A stretch of 64,000 bases of DNA from Actinomycetota bacterium (GTDB lineage Bacteria > Actinomycetota > UBA4738 > HRBIN12), in assembly GCA_026003015.1 (NCBI GenBank), contig BPGL01000004.1, forward strand, positions 60,270 through 124,269, in the 5' to 3' direction. Below the pieces are notes generated by a model, which worked only from the letters and a program-made list of their open reading frames with translations, did not search any database and was not told the origin of the DNA. Each line of letters starts with the position of its first letter. The first letter of the stretch is position 1. Positions 52,898 to 60,842 of the stretch are shown piece by piece. Both the position numbers and the translations under genes were made by a program.

Positions 52898-52927
52898 GAG
52901 CTCAGCCGGCCTAGGAGCTCAGCCGCC
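52894..52927. repeat. 17-bp tandem duplication spanning two convergent stop codons
   Basis: CTAGGAGCTCAGCCGGC is followed directly by CTAGGAGCTCAGCCGCC (16 of 17 identical). The first copy holds the TAG stop of the NDH-2 gene; the second holds the CTA that is the stop of the CBS-domain gene on the other strand. Confidence 0.85.
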
Positions 52928-53381
52928 GCTGGCGCTGAAGCTCGCTCGCGGCCCGCAGGGCCTTCTGGCTCCGCTCGATGTCGGGCATCTCGTGGCCGCC
53001 GGCGAGCTCCTCGGCCGCCCACTTCGTGAGGTCGCGGATCGACACGATCCCAACGACCCGTCCACCGTCGACGACCGGCAGATGGCGGATGTTCATCCGC
53101 ACCATCTGGTCGGCCGCCTCGGCGATGTCGGTCTTCGGTCCGCACGTCTCCAGGTGACGGCGCGTCATCCCGTGCTCGACCTTGACCGTGTGCGGATCGC
53201 CGCCCGCGGCCACGAGGTTCACGATGTCGCGCTCGGTGACGATGCCGGCCAGGTGTCCGTCGGCGTCGAGCACCACGACGGAGGAGATCCCGTTGGACCG
53301 CATCACCTTGGCAACGTCGGCGAAGGTCTCCTGCGCGTCGGCCGTCTTGACGTCGGTGTGCATGATGTCGCCGACCTGCAT
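52911..53381 (-). CDS. CBS-pair domain protein
   Basis: A 156-residue protein with two CBS motifs: VGDIMHTDVKTADAQETFADVAKV with GIVTERDIV, and IAEAADQMVRMNIRHLPVV with GIVSIRDLTKW. Such proteins bind adenine nucleotides and report energy state. I use ATG 53381, with GAGGAGG seven bases upstream, rather than the track start 53408. It converges on the NDH-2 gene, so an energy-sensing link is possible but only from position. Confidence 0.82.
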   Translation of the reverse strand: MQVGDIMHTDVKTADAQETFADVAKVMRSNGISSVVVLDADGHLAGIVTERDIVNLVAAGGDPHTVKVEHGMTRRHLETCGPKTDIAEAADQMVRMNIRHLPVVDGGRVVGIVSIRDLTKWAAEELAGGHEMPDIERSQKALRAASELQRQRRLSS

Positions 53382-53475
53382 CGCGATCGCCTCCTCGTCC
53401 GATGCCACCCGGGCTCGTGCCGGGGCGGCAAGCCTACCGCAGCCCGGGGCCGGGAGGCCGCGAGCCCGGCGGGGC

Positions 53476-54831
53476 TCAGTGGTCGCTCGCGCCGGAGAAC
53501 CGGAACGCCTCGATCGCCAGCGCCGGCACGAGCGAGGCGCTGAAGAAGAACTCGCTCGCGAGGCGCGCCTCCCGGCCGATCGCCGTGACGGACGAAAGGG
53601 CCTCGATCGTCGACTGCGTGAACCTCAGGTTGCGCACCGGCTCCCGGACCTCGCCGCCCTCGATCCAGAAGGTGCCGTCGCGGGTCATGCCGGTGATCGT
53701 CGACTCGATCGGGTTCACGACGTTGGCGTAGTGGAAGCGGGTCACGAGCAACCCTCGGTCGGTGGCCGCGATCATCTCCTCGAAGGAGGCCTCGCCCGGG
53801 TCCATGCACAGGTGGAGGGGGAAGGGTCCCTCCGGGTTCGGCGAGGGCAGGCCGTGGCCGGTCGATCCTTCGGCGCGGTCGGCCTGCCGCGCGGTGCGCC
53901 GGTCGTAGACGGCGTCGAGGAACACCCCCTCGCGGATCAGGTCGAGCCGACGCTTGGGCGTGCCCTCGAAGTCGAAGCCGACGCCGATCATGGCGGGGTC
54001 GGTTACGTCGTCGCGGATCGAGACCGAGGGTGCGGCGACCTGCTGTCCGGCCTTGCCGCTGAAGCACGACCGCCCCTCGATGTAGTCCCGACCCGCGAAA
54101 CCGATCCAGGCGAGGAAGCCCACGAGGGTGGCGGTGGCGGCCGGCTCGAGGACCACCGGATACACGCCCGGCTCGATCGGGCGGGGGTTCGCGGCACGCC
54201 GAGCCTTGTCCGCCGCGCGCTCGCCCAGGGCCGCGGGGTTGACGTCGGCGACCCGGGCCCCGATGTGCTCGGCGAACCCGTCCCCGCCGTCGGGGCCGGA
54301 CACGACCGTGGTGAGCGAGGCCTGGGTCCACGGTCCCCAGCACAGCTGGCCCTCGGTGTTGGCGATCCCCACCTCGACGGCACGGGTCTCGAAGGCTCCG
54401 GCGGCTCGGAAGCCCTCGGGGCAGCGGGCGACGAGCTCGGCGACGGCCGCCGCACGCTCCTGCGGGCCGAGCCCTGCGGTCGCCTCGTCGTACCGGTCGA
54501 GCCGCGGGTAGTCGGCGGCGGGCGCCAGGCCGGGCCACAGCGGGTCCGGCCCGCTCACCGAGGCGAGCTCGCGCGCGCTCGCCGCGGCCGCCGCGGCCCC
54601 CTCGGGGCTGAAGGCGTTCGTCGCGACGACCCCGACCCGGTCGCCGAGGGCGACCCGCACGCGCAGGCCCGTGTCCTCGCTCGCGGTCGACTGGTGGATC
54701 TCGCTGTTCGCGAAGCGGGTGAGCCCGCCCCATTCGTGGACGAACAGGACCTCGACCCCGTCGACGCCGGCGAGCTCGAGCGCGGCCTCGGCGACCCTGC
54801 GGAAGGCGTCCTCCCCGATCGGCCCGGTCAC
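53476..54831 (-). CDS. tldE: TldE/PmbA-type subunit of TldD/E protease
   Basis: A 451-residue U62-family protein lacking the HExxxH site, as expected for the non-catalytic TldE/PmbA subunit. Family segments: EVLFVHEWGGLTRFANSEIHQS, VVLEPAATATLVGFLAWIGFAG and FHYANVVNPIESTITGMTRDG. GTG 54831 overlaps the TldD stop as GTGA, so the two are made together. The heterodimer degrades unfolded or modified peptides such as microcins. The 937-residue track ORF joins two genes across frames. Confidence 0.88.
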   Translation of the reverse strand: MTGPIGEDAFRRVAEAALELAGVDGVEVLFVHEWGGLTRFANSEIHQSTASEDTGLRVRVALGDRVGVVATNAFSPEGAAAAAASARELASVSGPDPLWPGLAPAADYPRLDRYDEATAGLGPQERAAAVAELVARCPEGFRAAGAFETRAVEVGIANTEGQLCWGPWTQASLTTVVSGPDGGDGFAEHIGARVADVNPAALGERAADKARRAANPRPIEPGVYPVVLEPAATATLVGFLAWIGFAGRDYIEGRSCFSGKAGQQVAAPSVSIRDDVTDPAMIGVGFDFEGTPKRRLDLIREGVFLDAVYDRRTARQADRAEGSTGHGLPSPNPEGPFPLHLCMDPGEASFEEMIAATDRGLLVTRFHYANVVNPIESTITGMTRDGTFWIEGGEVREPVRNLRFTQSTIEALSSVTAIGREARLASEFFFSASLVPALAIEAFRFSGASDH

Positions 54832-56273
54832 GACGCGCGCACCCCGACCTGCACCCCTCGGAACCGCGCCGGCGCCACGCCGTGCCCGACGCGCCCGACC
54901 TGGCTCGGCTGCCCCTTGCCGCAGTTCGGCGTCCCGTAGACGACCCAGTCCTCCCGGCCGGCCACGGCGTCGAGGGAGCCCCAGAACTCCGGCGTCGTTC
55001 CCGTGTAGTTCGGGTTGCGGTACAGCTGCGTGAGCCGGCCCTTGCGGATCCGCCACGCGACCTCGCAGCCGAACTGGAAGTTGATCCGGTGGTCGTCGAT
55101 CGACCACGACGTGTTCGTCGACAGGTACATCCCGTCCTCGGTGTCGCCGATGATCTCGGCGAGCGTGCCCTCGCGCGGCTCGATCGAGATGTTCGTCATC
55201 CGGATCAGCGGCAGGTGCCCCCAGCCGTCGGCCCGGGCGGTCCCGTTCGAGGTGCGCCCGACGATCGGGGCCGTCTCGCGGCTGGTGAGGAAGTTCACGA
55301 GTACGCCGTCCTCGATGATCGGCACGCGCTGCGCCGGGACGCCCTCGTCGTCGAACCCGAACGTGCCGAGGCCGCCGGGAAGGGTCGCGTCGGCGGTGAC
55401 GGCGAGCAGCGGGCTGCCGTAGCGGCGCCGGCCGAGGTCCTCCGGACGTAGGAACGATCCGCCGGCGTAGGCGAGCTCCATCCCGAGCACGCGGTCGAGC
55501 TCGATCGCGTGGCCGATCGATTCGTGGATCTGGAGCTCCATCTGGTTCGCGTCGAGCACGAGGGTCGTGACCTCGCTCGGGCACTCGGGCGCGGCGAGCA
55601 GCTCGACGGCCTCCCGGCCGATCCGCTCGGCCTCGGCGACGAGCCCGAGCATCCGGACGTGCTCGTAGCCGGCGGAGCGATGGTGGCCGCGGAACGAGTC
55701 CGGGAACGACCGCCGCTGGACGTCCTCGTCGCCGACCGCCGTCGCCTGCAGGCCGCCCCCGGACTGGGTGATCGTCTGCTCGATCGCCGCTCCCTCCGAG
55801 GAGGCGAACCAGCTGCGACGGCGGAAGAAGTCGAGCGTGCCCTCGGCGTAGGTGACGCCCGCGACGCCCCTCGCTCGGTGGGTCGCCTCCATCAGGAGGG
55901 CGATCTTCTCGGCCAGGGGCACCTCGAAGGGATCCTCCACGATCGGGGTCTCCCAGCGGGCCTGCGCGGGCTCGACCGGGGCGAGCCGCACGGCCTCGCC
56001 GGGCAGGCGGGCGGCGGCCCGCGCGATCGAGACGGCGAGGGCCGCGGTGCGCTCGACGTCCTCCTCGTCGAGGCGCGCGGTGGCGGCGAACCCCCAGCGA
56101 CCGCCGGCGAGCACGCGGATCCCCACGCCGGTGGAGCTCGTGCGGTCCACGCCCTCCATCCGTTCGTCCCGGACCGTGATCGCCTCGGTCTCGTCGGTCG
56201 TCACGCGCGCCTCGGCGTGGTCGGCGCCGGCGCGGCGCGCCGCCTCGACCGCGAGCCGAGCAACGTCGAGCAC
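54828..56273 (-). CDS. tldD: TldD metalloprotease subunit
   Basis: A 481-residue U62 metalloprotease. The zinc motif is HESIGHAIELD (HExxxH with a downstream acid). The N-terminal part has AEARVTTDETEAITVRDERMEGV, and the C-terminus has EVAWRIRKGRLTQLYRNPNY. It forms a heterodimer with TldE that cleaves peptides inside the shared cavity. GTG 56273 has GGGGGGAGGCTC upstream. No peptide-antibiotic precursor is nearby, so a general protein-turnover role is likely. Confidence 0.9.
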   Translation of the reverse strand: MLDVARLAVEAARRAGADHAEARVTTDETEAITVRDERMEGVDRTSSTGVGIRVLAGGRWGFAATARLDEEDVERTAALAVSIARAAARLPGEAVRLAPVEPAQARWETPIVEDPFEVPLAEKIALLMEATHRARGVAGVTYAEGTLDFFRRRSWFASSEGAAIEQTITQSGGGLQATAVGDEDVQRRSFPDSFRGHHRSAGYEHVRMLGLVAEAERIGREAVELLAAPECPSEVTTLVLDANQMELQIHESIGHAIELDRVLGMELAYAGGSFLRPEDLGRRRYGSPLLAVTADATLPGGLGTFGFDDEGVPAQRVPIIEDGVLVNFLTSRETAPIVGRTSNGTARADGWGHLPLIRMTNISIEPREGTLAEIIGDTEDGMYLSTNTSWSIDDHRINFQFGCEVAWRIRKGRLTQLYRNPNYTGTTPEFWGSLDAVAGREDWVVYGTPNCGKGQPSQVGRVGHGVAPARFRGVQVGVRAS

Positions 56274-56474
56274 GAGCCTCCCCCCTCACCGCTCCGCGGG
56301 CGGGCCGATGCCCAGGCCCGCAACGGACCGCCGCATCCTACCGTTTGCGCGCGACATCTTGCGCGCGACATCGCCCGCTCGGCCGGTCGGGTCGCGCGGG
56401 CCGCACGGCGGCGTCTGGACCTCGGTCGCGCCGCGACGTGGCAAGCTACGCCCACCCGAACGGAAGGAGCCAGG

Positions 56475-56846
56475 ATGCCCGTCGAGCGAGCCGCCGACCA
56501 CCCGACGTTCGACCTTGCCGGCAACGCGGTCACGAGCTACGCGGCGCCGGGGCGCAGCGGCAGCGAGGTCGCGCTGTTCCGCGTCGAGCTTCCTGCCGGC
56601 AGCGCGGTGCCCCGCCACCACCACGACCACACCGAGAGCTTCGTCGTGCTCGCCGGGTCCGGGACGATGCACCTGGGGGAGGAGGCCGTGGCGGTCGGTG
56701 AGGGCGACGTCGTCGTCGTCCCCGTCGGCACGTGGCACCGGCTGGAGGCCGGCGCGCACGGCGTCACGATCGTCTCGGCGATGCCCGCGTCCACGCGCTT
56801 CACCCGCGAGGACGGGTCGACGAGCGTCCCGCCCTGGGTCGCCTGA
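56475..56846 (+). CDS. Small single-domain cupin
   Basis: A 123-residue cupin with intact motif 1 (PRHHHDHTESFVVLAG) and motif 2 (VVVVPVGTWHRLEAG), giving the 3-His-1-Glu metal site. It may be a dioxygenase, isomerase or sensor. ATG 56475 follows GGAAGGAGCCAGG. It is two bases upstream of the amidohydrolase ATG, so they probably form an operon. The 201-base gap to tldD holds no other gene or motif I can name. Confidence 0.8.
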   Translation: MPVERAADHPTFDLAGNAVTSYAAPGRSGSEVALFRVELPAGSAVPRHHHDHTESFVVLAGSGTMHLGEEAVAVGEGDVVVVPVGTWHRLEAGAHGVTIVSAMPASTRFTREDGSTSVPPWVA

Positions 56847-56848
56847 GC

Positions 56849-58024
56849 ATGACGACGACCTACGTCGCCGACGTCACCGTGTTCGACGGGCGGCGCGTCC
56901 GTCGGCGCCAAGGGGTGCTCATCGACGGCGACCGGATCGGCTGGGTCGGTCCGCACGCCCGGGCGCCCCGACGGTTCGCGGACGCCGACGAGACGATCGA
57001 GGGCGCCGGACGCACGCTCACGCCGGGGCTGATCGACTGCCACGTGCACCTCAGCTTCGACGGGTCGGCCGACTTCGCCGCCGAGGCGCGCGAGCTCGAC
57101 CCCGCCGTCGGGGCGATCAAGGGGGTGGTCAACGCCCGTCGCCACCTCGCGGCCGGCGTGACGACCGTGCGCGACCTGGGCGGGCTGGGGATCACCCGGC
57201 TCGCCCGCGCCGTCGAACGCGGCGTCGTGGCGGGGCCGAGGATCCTGGCCGCTGGTCGGGCCCTGACCGTCACCGGCGGCCATGGTCACGGCCTCGGGCT
57301 CGCGCGCGAGGTCGACGGCCCGGGCGAGCTCCGTCGAGCGGTGCGGGAGGAGTGCCGTGAGGGAGCGGCCGTGATCAAGCTCATGGCCACCGGCGGTGTC
57401 CTCACCCCGGGGATCGACGCGACGTCGACCGCGTTCACCGACGAGGAGCTGCGCGCCGCGGTCGAGGAGGCCCATGCGCGCGGACGCCGGGTGGCCGCCC
57501 ACGCGATCGGCGCGGCCGGCGTGGAGCGGGCCGTGCGGGCGGGCGTCGACTCCGTCGAGCACTGCGTCCAGGTGACGGACGCCGCGGTGCGGGAGATGGT
57601 GGAGCGGGGGACGTTCCGGTCCCCGACGCTGTCGGCGCTGCTCGGGATCGTTTCGAACGCCGACCGCGTTCCCGCCTACGCGGTGGAGAAGGCCGCGGCG
57701 ATCCTCGACGACGCGCGACGGACGCACCGACGGTGCCTGCGCGCCGGGATCCGCCACGTGTGCGGGACCGACGCCGGAACACCGTTCAACCCGCACGGCA
57801 ACGCGCCGCGCGAGCTCGTCGCCATGGTCGAGTGGGGGATGCGGTCGCTCGACGCGCTCGCCGCGGCGACGGCCAACGGCGCCGAGCTGCTCGGCCTCCC
57901 CGAGATCGGAACGATCGAGGAGGGCAAGCTCGCGGACCTCGTCCTGTACGAGGGCGATCCCGTCGAGGACATCTCCGTCGTGCTGCGCCCGCGCGCCGTG
58001 TGGCGCGCGGTTCCCGAAAACTGA
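56849..58024 (+). CDS. Metal-dependent amidohydrolase (prolidase/imidazolonepropionase-like)
   Basis: A 391-residue amidohydrolase-superfamily enzyme. LTPGLIDCHVHLSFDG supplies the first metal ligands, VIKLMATGGV the bridging lysine, AAHAIGAAGVERA and SVEHCVQV the later histidines, and HVCGTDAGTPF the catalytic aspartate. This is the pattern of Xaa-Pro dipeptidase-like and mycotoxin/organophosphate-hydrolysing members. The substrate is unknown. It sits two bases after the cupin gene and converges on the MarR gene. Confidence 0.83.
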   Translation: MTTTYVADVTVFDGRRVRRRQGVLIDGDRIGWVGPHARAPRRFADADETIEGAGRTLTPGLIDCHVHLSFDGSADFAAEARELDPAVGAIKGVVNARRHLAAGVTTVRDLGGLGITRLARAVERGVVAGPRILAAGRALTVTGGHGHGLGLAREVDGPGELRRAVREECREGAAVIKLMATGGVLTPGIDATSTAFTDEELRAAVEEAHARGRRVAAHAIGAAGVERAVRAGVDSVEHCVQVTDAAVREMVERGTFRSPTLSALLGIVSNADRVPAYAVEKAAAILDDARRTHRRCLRAGIRHVCGTDAGTPFNPHGNAPRELVAMVEWGMRSLDALAAATANGAELLGLPEIGTIEEGKLADLVLYEGDPVEDISVVLRPRAVWRAVPEN

Positions 58025-58035
58025 CCTCCTGCGGC

Positions 58036-58494
58036 TCAGCCGCGCGCCACCCGCTCGATCAGCTCGACCCCGCGAGCGACCGCCCCGAGCTCCTCGGGCT
58101 CGAGGTCCCCGAGTCGCTCCGCGAGCGCCCGCGTCCGACGTCGTCGGCTGCGCTCCAGCGTCCGGGCGCCGCGCGGTGTGGCGCGCACCCGGACCCCGCG
58201 GGCGTCGTCGGGATCGGGTTCGCGTCGGACGAGGCCGTCGCGCTCGAGCCCGTCGACGAGCCGTGACATCGTCGGGGCGCTCACCCCCTGGTCGGCGGCG
58301 AGGGCGCCGATCGGCATCGGCCCGTCCTCGACGACCGCGGTGAGGGCGGCGACCCGAGGGGGGGACAGGCCGAGCGCGTCGTCCTCCTCGCGCAGACGAC
58401 GCAACAGGTGCAGGGCCAGGACGTGCAGCCGGTCGGCCACCGCCTCGAGCTCCTGCACCCGTCGCGCTGGGGAAGTCCGCCTCGACGTGGGCAT
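58036..58494 (-). CDS. MarR-family transcriptional regulator
   Basis: A 152-residue winged-helix regulator: LSPPRVAALTAVVEDGPMPIGALAADQGVSAPTMSRLVDGLERDGLVRREPDPDDARGVRV in MarR order (recognition helix APTMSRLVDGLE, wing with the DxRxxxV pattern), followed by a dimerisation helix. An inverted repeat begins two bases before its ATG, so it probably represses itself and possibly rmuC. The ligand is unknown; the nearby amidohydrolase is a candidate target. Confidence 0.85.
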   Translation of the reverse strand: MPTSRRTSPARRVQELEAVADRLHVLALHLLRRLREEDDALGLSPPRVAALTAVVEDGPMPIGALAADQGVSAPTMSRLVDGLERDGLVRREPDPDDARGVRVRATPRGARTLERSRRRRTRALAERLGDLEPEELGAVARGVELIERVARG

Positions 58495-58495
58495 C

Positions 58496-58522
58496 GAGTT
58501 ATTTGTTTAGGCTATGCAACTC
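58496..58522. promoter_or_regulatory. MarR operator candidate GAGTT-N17-AACTC
   Basis: A 27-base AT-rich island with perfect 5-bp inverted ends lies directly upstream of the MarR ATG. On the plus strand TAGGCT within it could be a -10 box for leftward or rightward promoters. The low GC content stands out from its surroundings. Confidence 0.48.
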
Positions 58523-58665
58523 TACCCCCTCGCGCGATCGGCCACAAGCACCCGCCGCCGCCGGGATCGTCGGGCAGGCGAGGAGGGCCACGGGGGAGCA
58601 GGGGGAGGACCGGACGGCCGGAAGCCGCGGCGTGTCGGTGCGCCGCGGTAGCGTGCGGGCCGGTC

Positions 58666-58689
58666 GGCCGGCGAGATCGCGAGCCGGCC
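58666..58689 (+). promoter_or_regulatory. Hairpin in probable rmuC leader
   Basis: GGCCGGC-GAGATCGCGA-GCCGGCC has a perfect 7-bp stem. A TAGCGT box (58650-58655) upstream could start transcription, placing this hairpin in the leader about 30 bases before the rmuC ATG. Its purpose is unknown; the rest of the 226-base gap shows no gene. Confidence 0.35.
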
Positions 58690-58720
58690 AGATCTGGGCC
58701 GGGCGACGAGAGGAGCGGTG

Positions 58721-59761
58721 ATGGACGACGTGCTGTGGATCGGCGTGGCGGCGGCCTTGCTGGGCGCGGTGGGCGGCGCCGCGCTCGCCACCGCGCTCGC
58801 GCGACGGCCGGCGCAGCCCGACGTCGGCGGGCTCGAGGCCAGGCTCGAGCTGCAGGCCGCCGAGCTCCGTCGGCTCGCCGACGCGGCCGCCCAGCGCGAC
58901 CTGAGCGCCGAGCACCTGCGGGGATCGCTCGAGGCGGCCCGCCGGACCCTCGAGGAGCTGAGCGTCCGCGAGCAGGAACGGCGGGCTCGCGACGACGAGC
59001 ACCGCGACGTGATCCGGCGCCTCACGACTGTGCTCGCAGGAGGGAGCGCGACCGGGCGCGCCGGCGAGCACGTGCTGCGCGAGCACCTGGCCCACCTCCC
59101 GCCGACGATGCTCGAGCAGGGGTTCCGGGTGAACGGCAAGATCGTCGAGTTCGGCCTGCTGCTGCCCGACGGCCGCCGGCTGCCGATCGACTCGAAGTGG
59201 ACGGCCCGGGCCGAGCTCGAGGCCCTGGAGCGGGCCGAGAACCCGGTGGAGCGCGATGCGTGCGCGCGCGCGGTCGAGCGGGCGGTCGTCGTCAGGGCTC
59301 GCGAGGTCGCGCAGTACCTCGACCCCTCGGTCACGGCGCCGGTGGCGATCGCCGCCGTGCCCGACGCCGCCTACGCGGCGCTCAGGCGCGCGCACGCGGA
59401 CGCGTTCGGCAAGGGCGTCGTGATCGTCCCGTACTCCTCGGCGCTGCCGATCGCCCTGTTCCTCTACGCACTCGTGCAGCGCCTCGGGGCGGCCTCCGAC
59501 GTTCAGGCGACCCTGGTCGAGCTCGCGGCGGTGCTCGACGCCCTGGAGACCCTCGTGGAGAACCGGTTCGTGCGGGCGGAGCGGATGTTGGCCGGCGGCG
59601 TGGAGGAGGCGCGCTCGCACCTAGGGCGCGCCCGGGGGTCGATCGCCCGGGCTCGAGCCGCCGATCCTGGGGCCGTGGGGCCCGATGGGGACCCCGTGGT
59701 CCCCGCCGGCCCGACGTCGGCCTTCGACGCCGGGCGCGGCCCGGAGCTCGCGGCCATGTGA
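58721..59761 (+). CDS. rmuC: RmuC-family DNA recombination protein
   Basis: A 346-residue protein: N-terminal membrane helix (about 5-24), a coiled coil (about 35-100), then the RmuC nuclease-like core with GRAGEHVLREHLAHLPPTML, VEFGLLLPDGRRLPIDSKW and VVIVPYSSALPIALFL. RmuC proteins limit inversion at short repeats; the core is related to restriction-nuclease folds. ATG 58721 is preferred over GTG 58718 because AGGAG sits at proper spacing. Its stop codon overlaps the -35 box of the argC promoter. Confidence 0.87.
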   Translation: MDDVLWIGVAAALLGAVGGAALATALARRPAQPDVGGLEARLELQAAELRRLADAAAQRDLSAEHLRGSLEAARRTLEELSVREQERRARDDEHRDVIRRLTTVLAGGSATGRAGEHVLREHLAHLPPTMLEQGFRVNGKIVEFGLLLPDGRRLPIDSKWTARAELEALERAENPVERDACARAVERAVVVRAREVAQYLDPSVTAPVAIAAVPDAAYAALRRAHADAFGKGVVIVPYSSALPIALFLYALVQRLGAASDVQATLVELAAVLDALETLVENRFVRAERMLAGGVEEARSHLGRARGSIARARAADPGAVGPDGDPVVPAGPTSAFDAGRGPELAAM

Positions 59762-59794
59762 CAGATCTATCCAACAACTGCATACTTATGCGCA
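59758..59794 (+). promoter_or_regulatory. argC promoter with overlapping ARG box
   Basis: GTGACA (59758-59763), a 17-base spacer and CATACT (59781-59786) make a strong promoter, nine bases before the argC ATG. ACTGCATACTTATGCGCA (59777-59794) overlaps the -10; it has the GCATA-CT-TATGC palindrome and matches 12 of 18 positions of the E. coli ARG box. Bound ArgR would cover the -10 and start site. This is a low-GC island between GC-rich genes. Confidence 0.72.
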
Positions 59795-59795
59795 C

Positions 59796-60842
59796 ATGGG
59801 CGAGGTCGTGCGCGCGGCGGTGCTCGGTGCGTCGGGCTATGCGGGCGGTGAGCTCGTGCGGCTGCTGGCCACCCACCCGTCGATCGAGGTCGTCGCCCTC
59901 GGGGGCCACGGGTCGGCGGGCCGTACGCTCGCCGAGGTTCACCCGCACCTCGCCGGCCTGGCTGCGGCCGACCTGCCGCTCGATCCGATCGACGGGGATC
60001 CGCCCGCCGTGGACCTTGCGTTCACGGCCCTTCCCCACGGCGCGAGCGCGCGGGTCGTACCGGGGCTCCTGGACGCGGGGATCCGTGTTGTCGACCTGGG
60101 GGGGGATTTCCGCCTGCCGGCGGAGGACTATCCGACCTGGTACGGGTTCGAGCACCCGGCGCCCGAGCGGCTCCATGAGGCGGTCTACGGGCTGCCCGAG
60201 CTCTTCGGGGACCGCATCGGGGGTGCGGCGCTCGTGGCGAACCCGGGCTGCTACCCGACGCCGACCGTGCTCGGCCTCGCGCCGCTGCTGGCCGCCGGCC
60301 TGATCGAGCCGGAGTCGGTGCGGGTCGACGGCAAGACCGGGCTGTCGGGCGCGGGGCGTGGTGCGAGCGAGGCGCTCTCGTTCAGCGCGAGCGAGGACAG
60401 CGTGCGTCCCTACCGAGCGCCGGGCCACCAGCACACCCCTGAGATGGAGCGGGGCCTCGAGCTCGCGACCGGCCGGCGCGTCCCGATCCTGTTCGTCCCC
60501 CATCTCGTGCCGGCCGTCCGCGGCGTCGTGACCACCGCCTATGCGCGCCTGGCCGGCGGCGCGTCGACGGAGGACCTGACCTCGTGCCTGCGGGCGGCCT
60601 ACGAGGGGCGGCCCTTCGTGCGGGTCCTCGAGGCAGGCGCCATGGTCGATGCGAAGCGCACCCGGGGCTCCAACGTCGTCGAGCTGCAGGCGATCGCCGA
60701 CGCCCGAACGGCCACGGCGGTCGTCGTGGGCGCCCTCGACAACCTCGTCAAGGGCGCCGCCGGTCAAGCGATCCAGAACGCGAACCTGGCGCTCGGGCTG
60801 CCCGAGGCGACCGGTTTGCCGACCGCAGGGGTGTACCCGTGA
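59796..60842 (+). CDS. argC: N-acetyl-gamma-glutamyl-phosphate reductase
   Basis: A 348-residue NADPH enzyme reducing N-acetylglutamyl phosphate to the semialdehyde (arginine step 3). The N-terminal GASGYAGGELVRLL binds nucleotide; the catalytic cysteine is C152 in NPGCYPT; the end has GALDNLVKGAAGQAIQNAN. No Shine-Dalgarno precedes ATG 59796, and a -10 box is nine bases upstream, so the transcript is probably leaderless or nearly so. It leads argC-argJ-argB-argD. Confidence 0.94.
   Translation: MGEVVRAAVLGASGYAGGELVRLLATHPSIEVVALGGHGSAGRTLAEVHPHLAGLAAADLPLDPIDGDPPAVDLAFTALPHGASARVVPGLLDAGIRVVDLGGDFRLPAEDYPTWYGFEHPAPERLHEAVYGLPELFGDRIGGAALVANPGCYPTPTVLGLAPLLAAGLIEPESVRVDGKTGLSGAGRGASEALSFSASEDSVRPYRAPGHQHTPEMERGLELATGRRVPILFVPHLVPAVRGVVTTAYARLAGGASTEDLTSCLRAAYEGRPFVRVLEAGAMVDAKRTRGSNVVELQAIADARTATAVVVGALDNLVKGAAGQAIQNANLALGLPEATGLPTAGVYP

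Noticed and set aside
53476-56289. 937-residue minus-strand ORF as a TldD/E fusion
   Set aside because: The N-terminal half is tldD out of frame. The two real genes overlap by GTGA.
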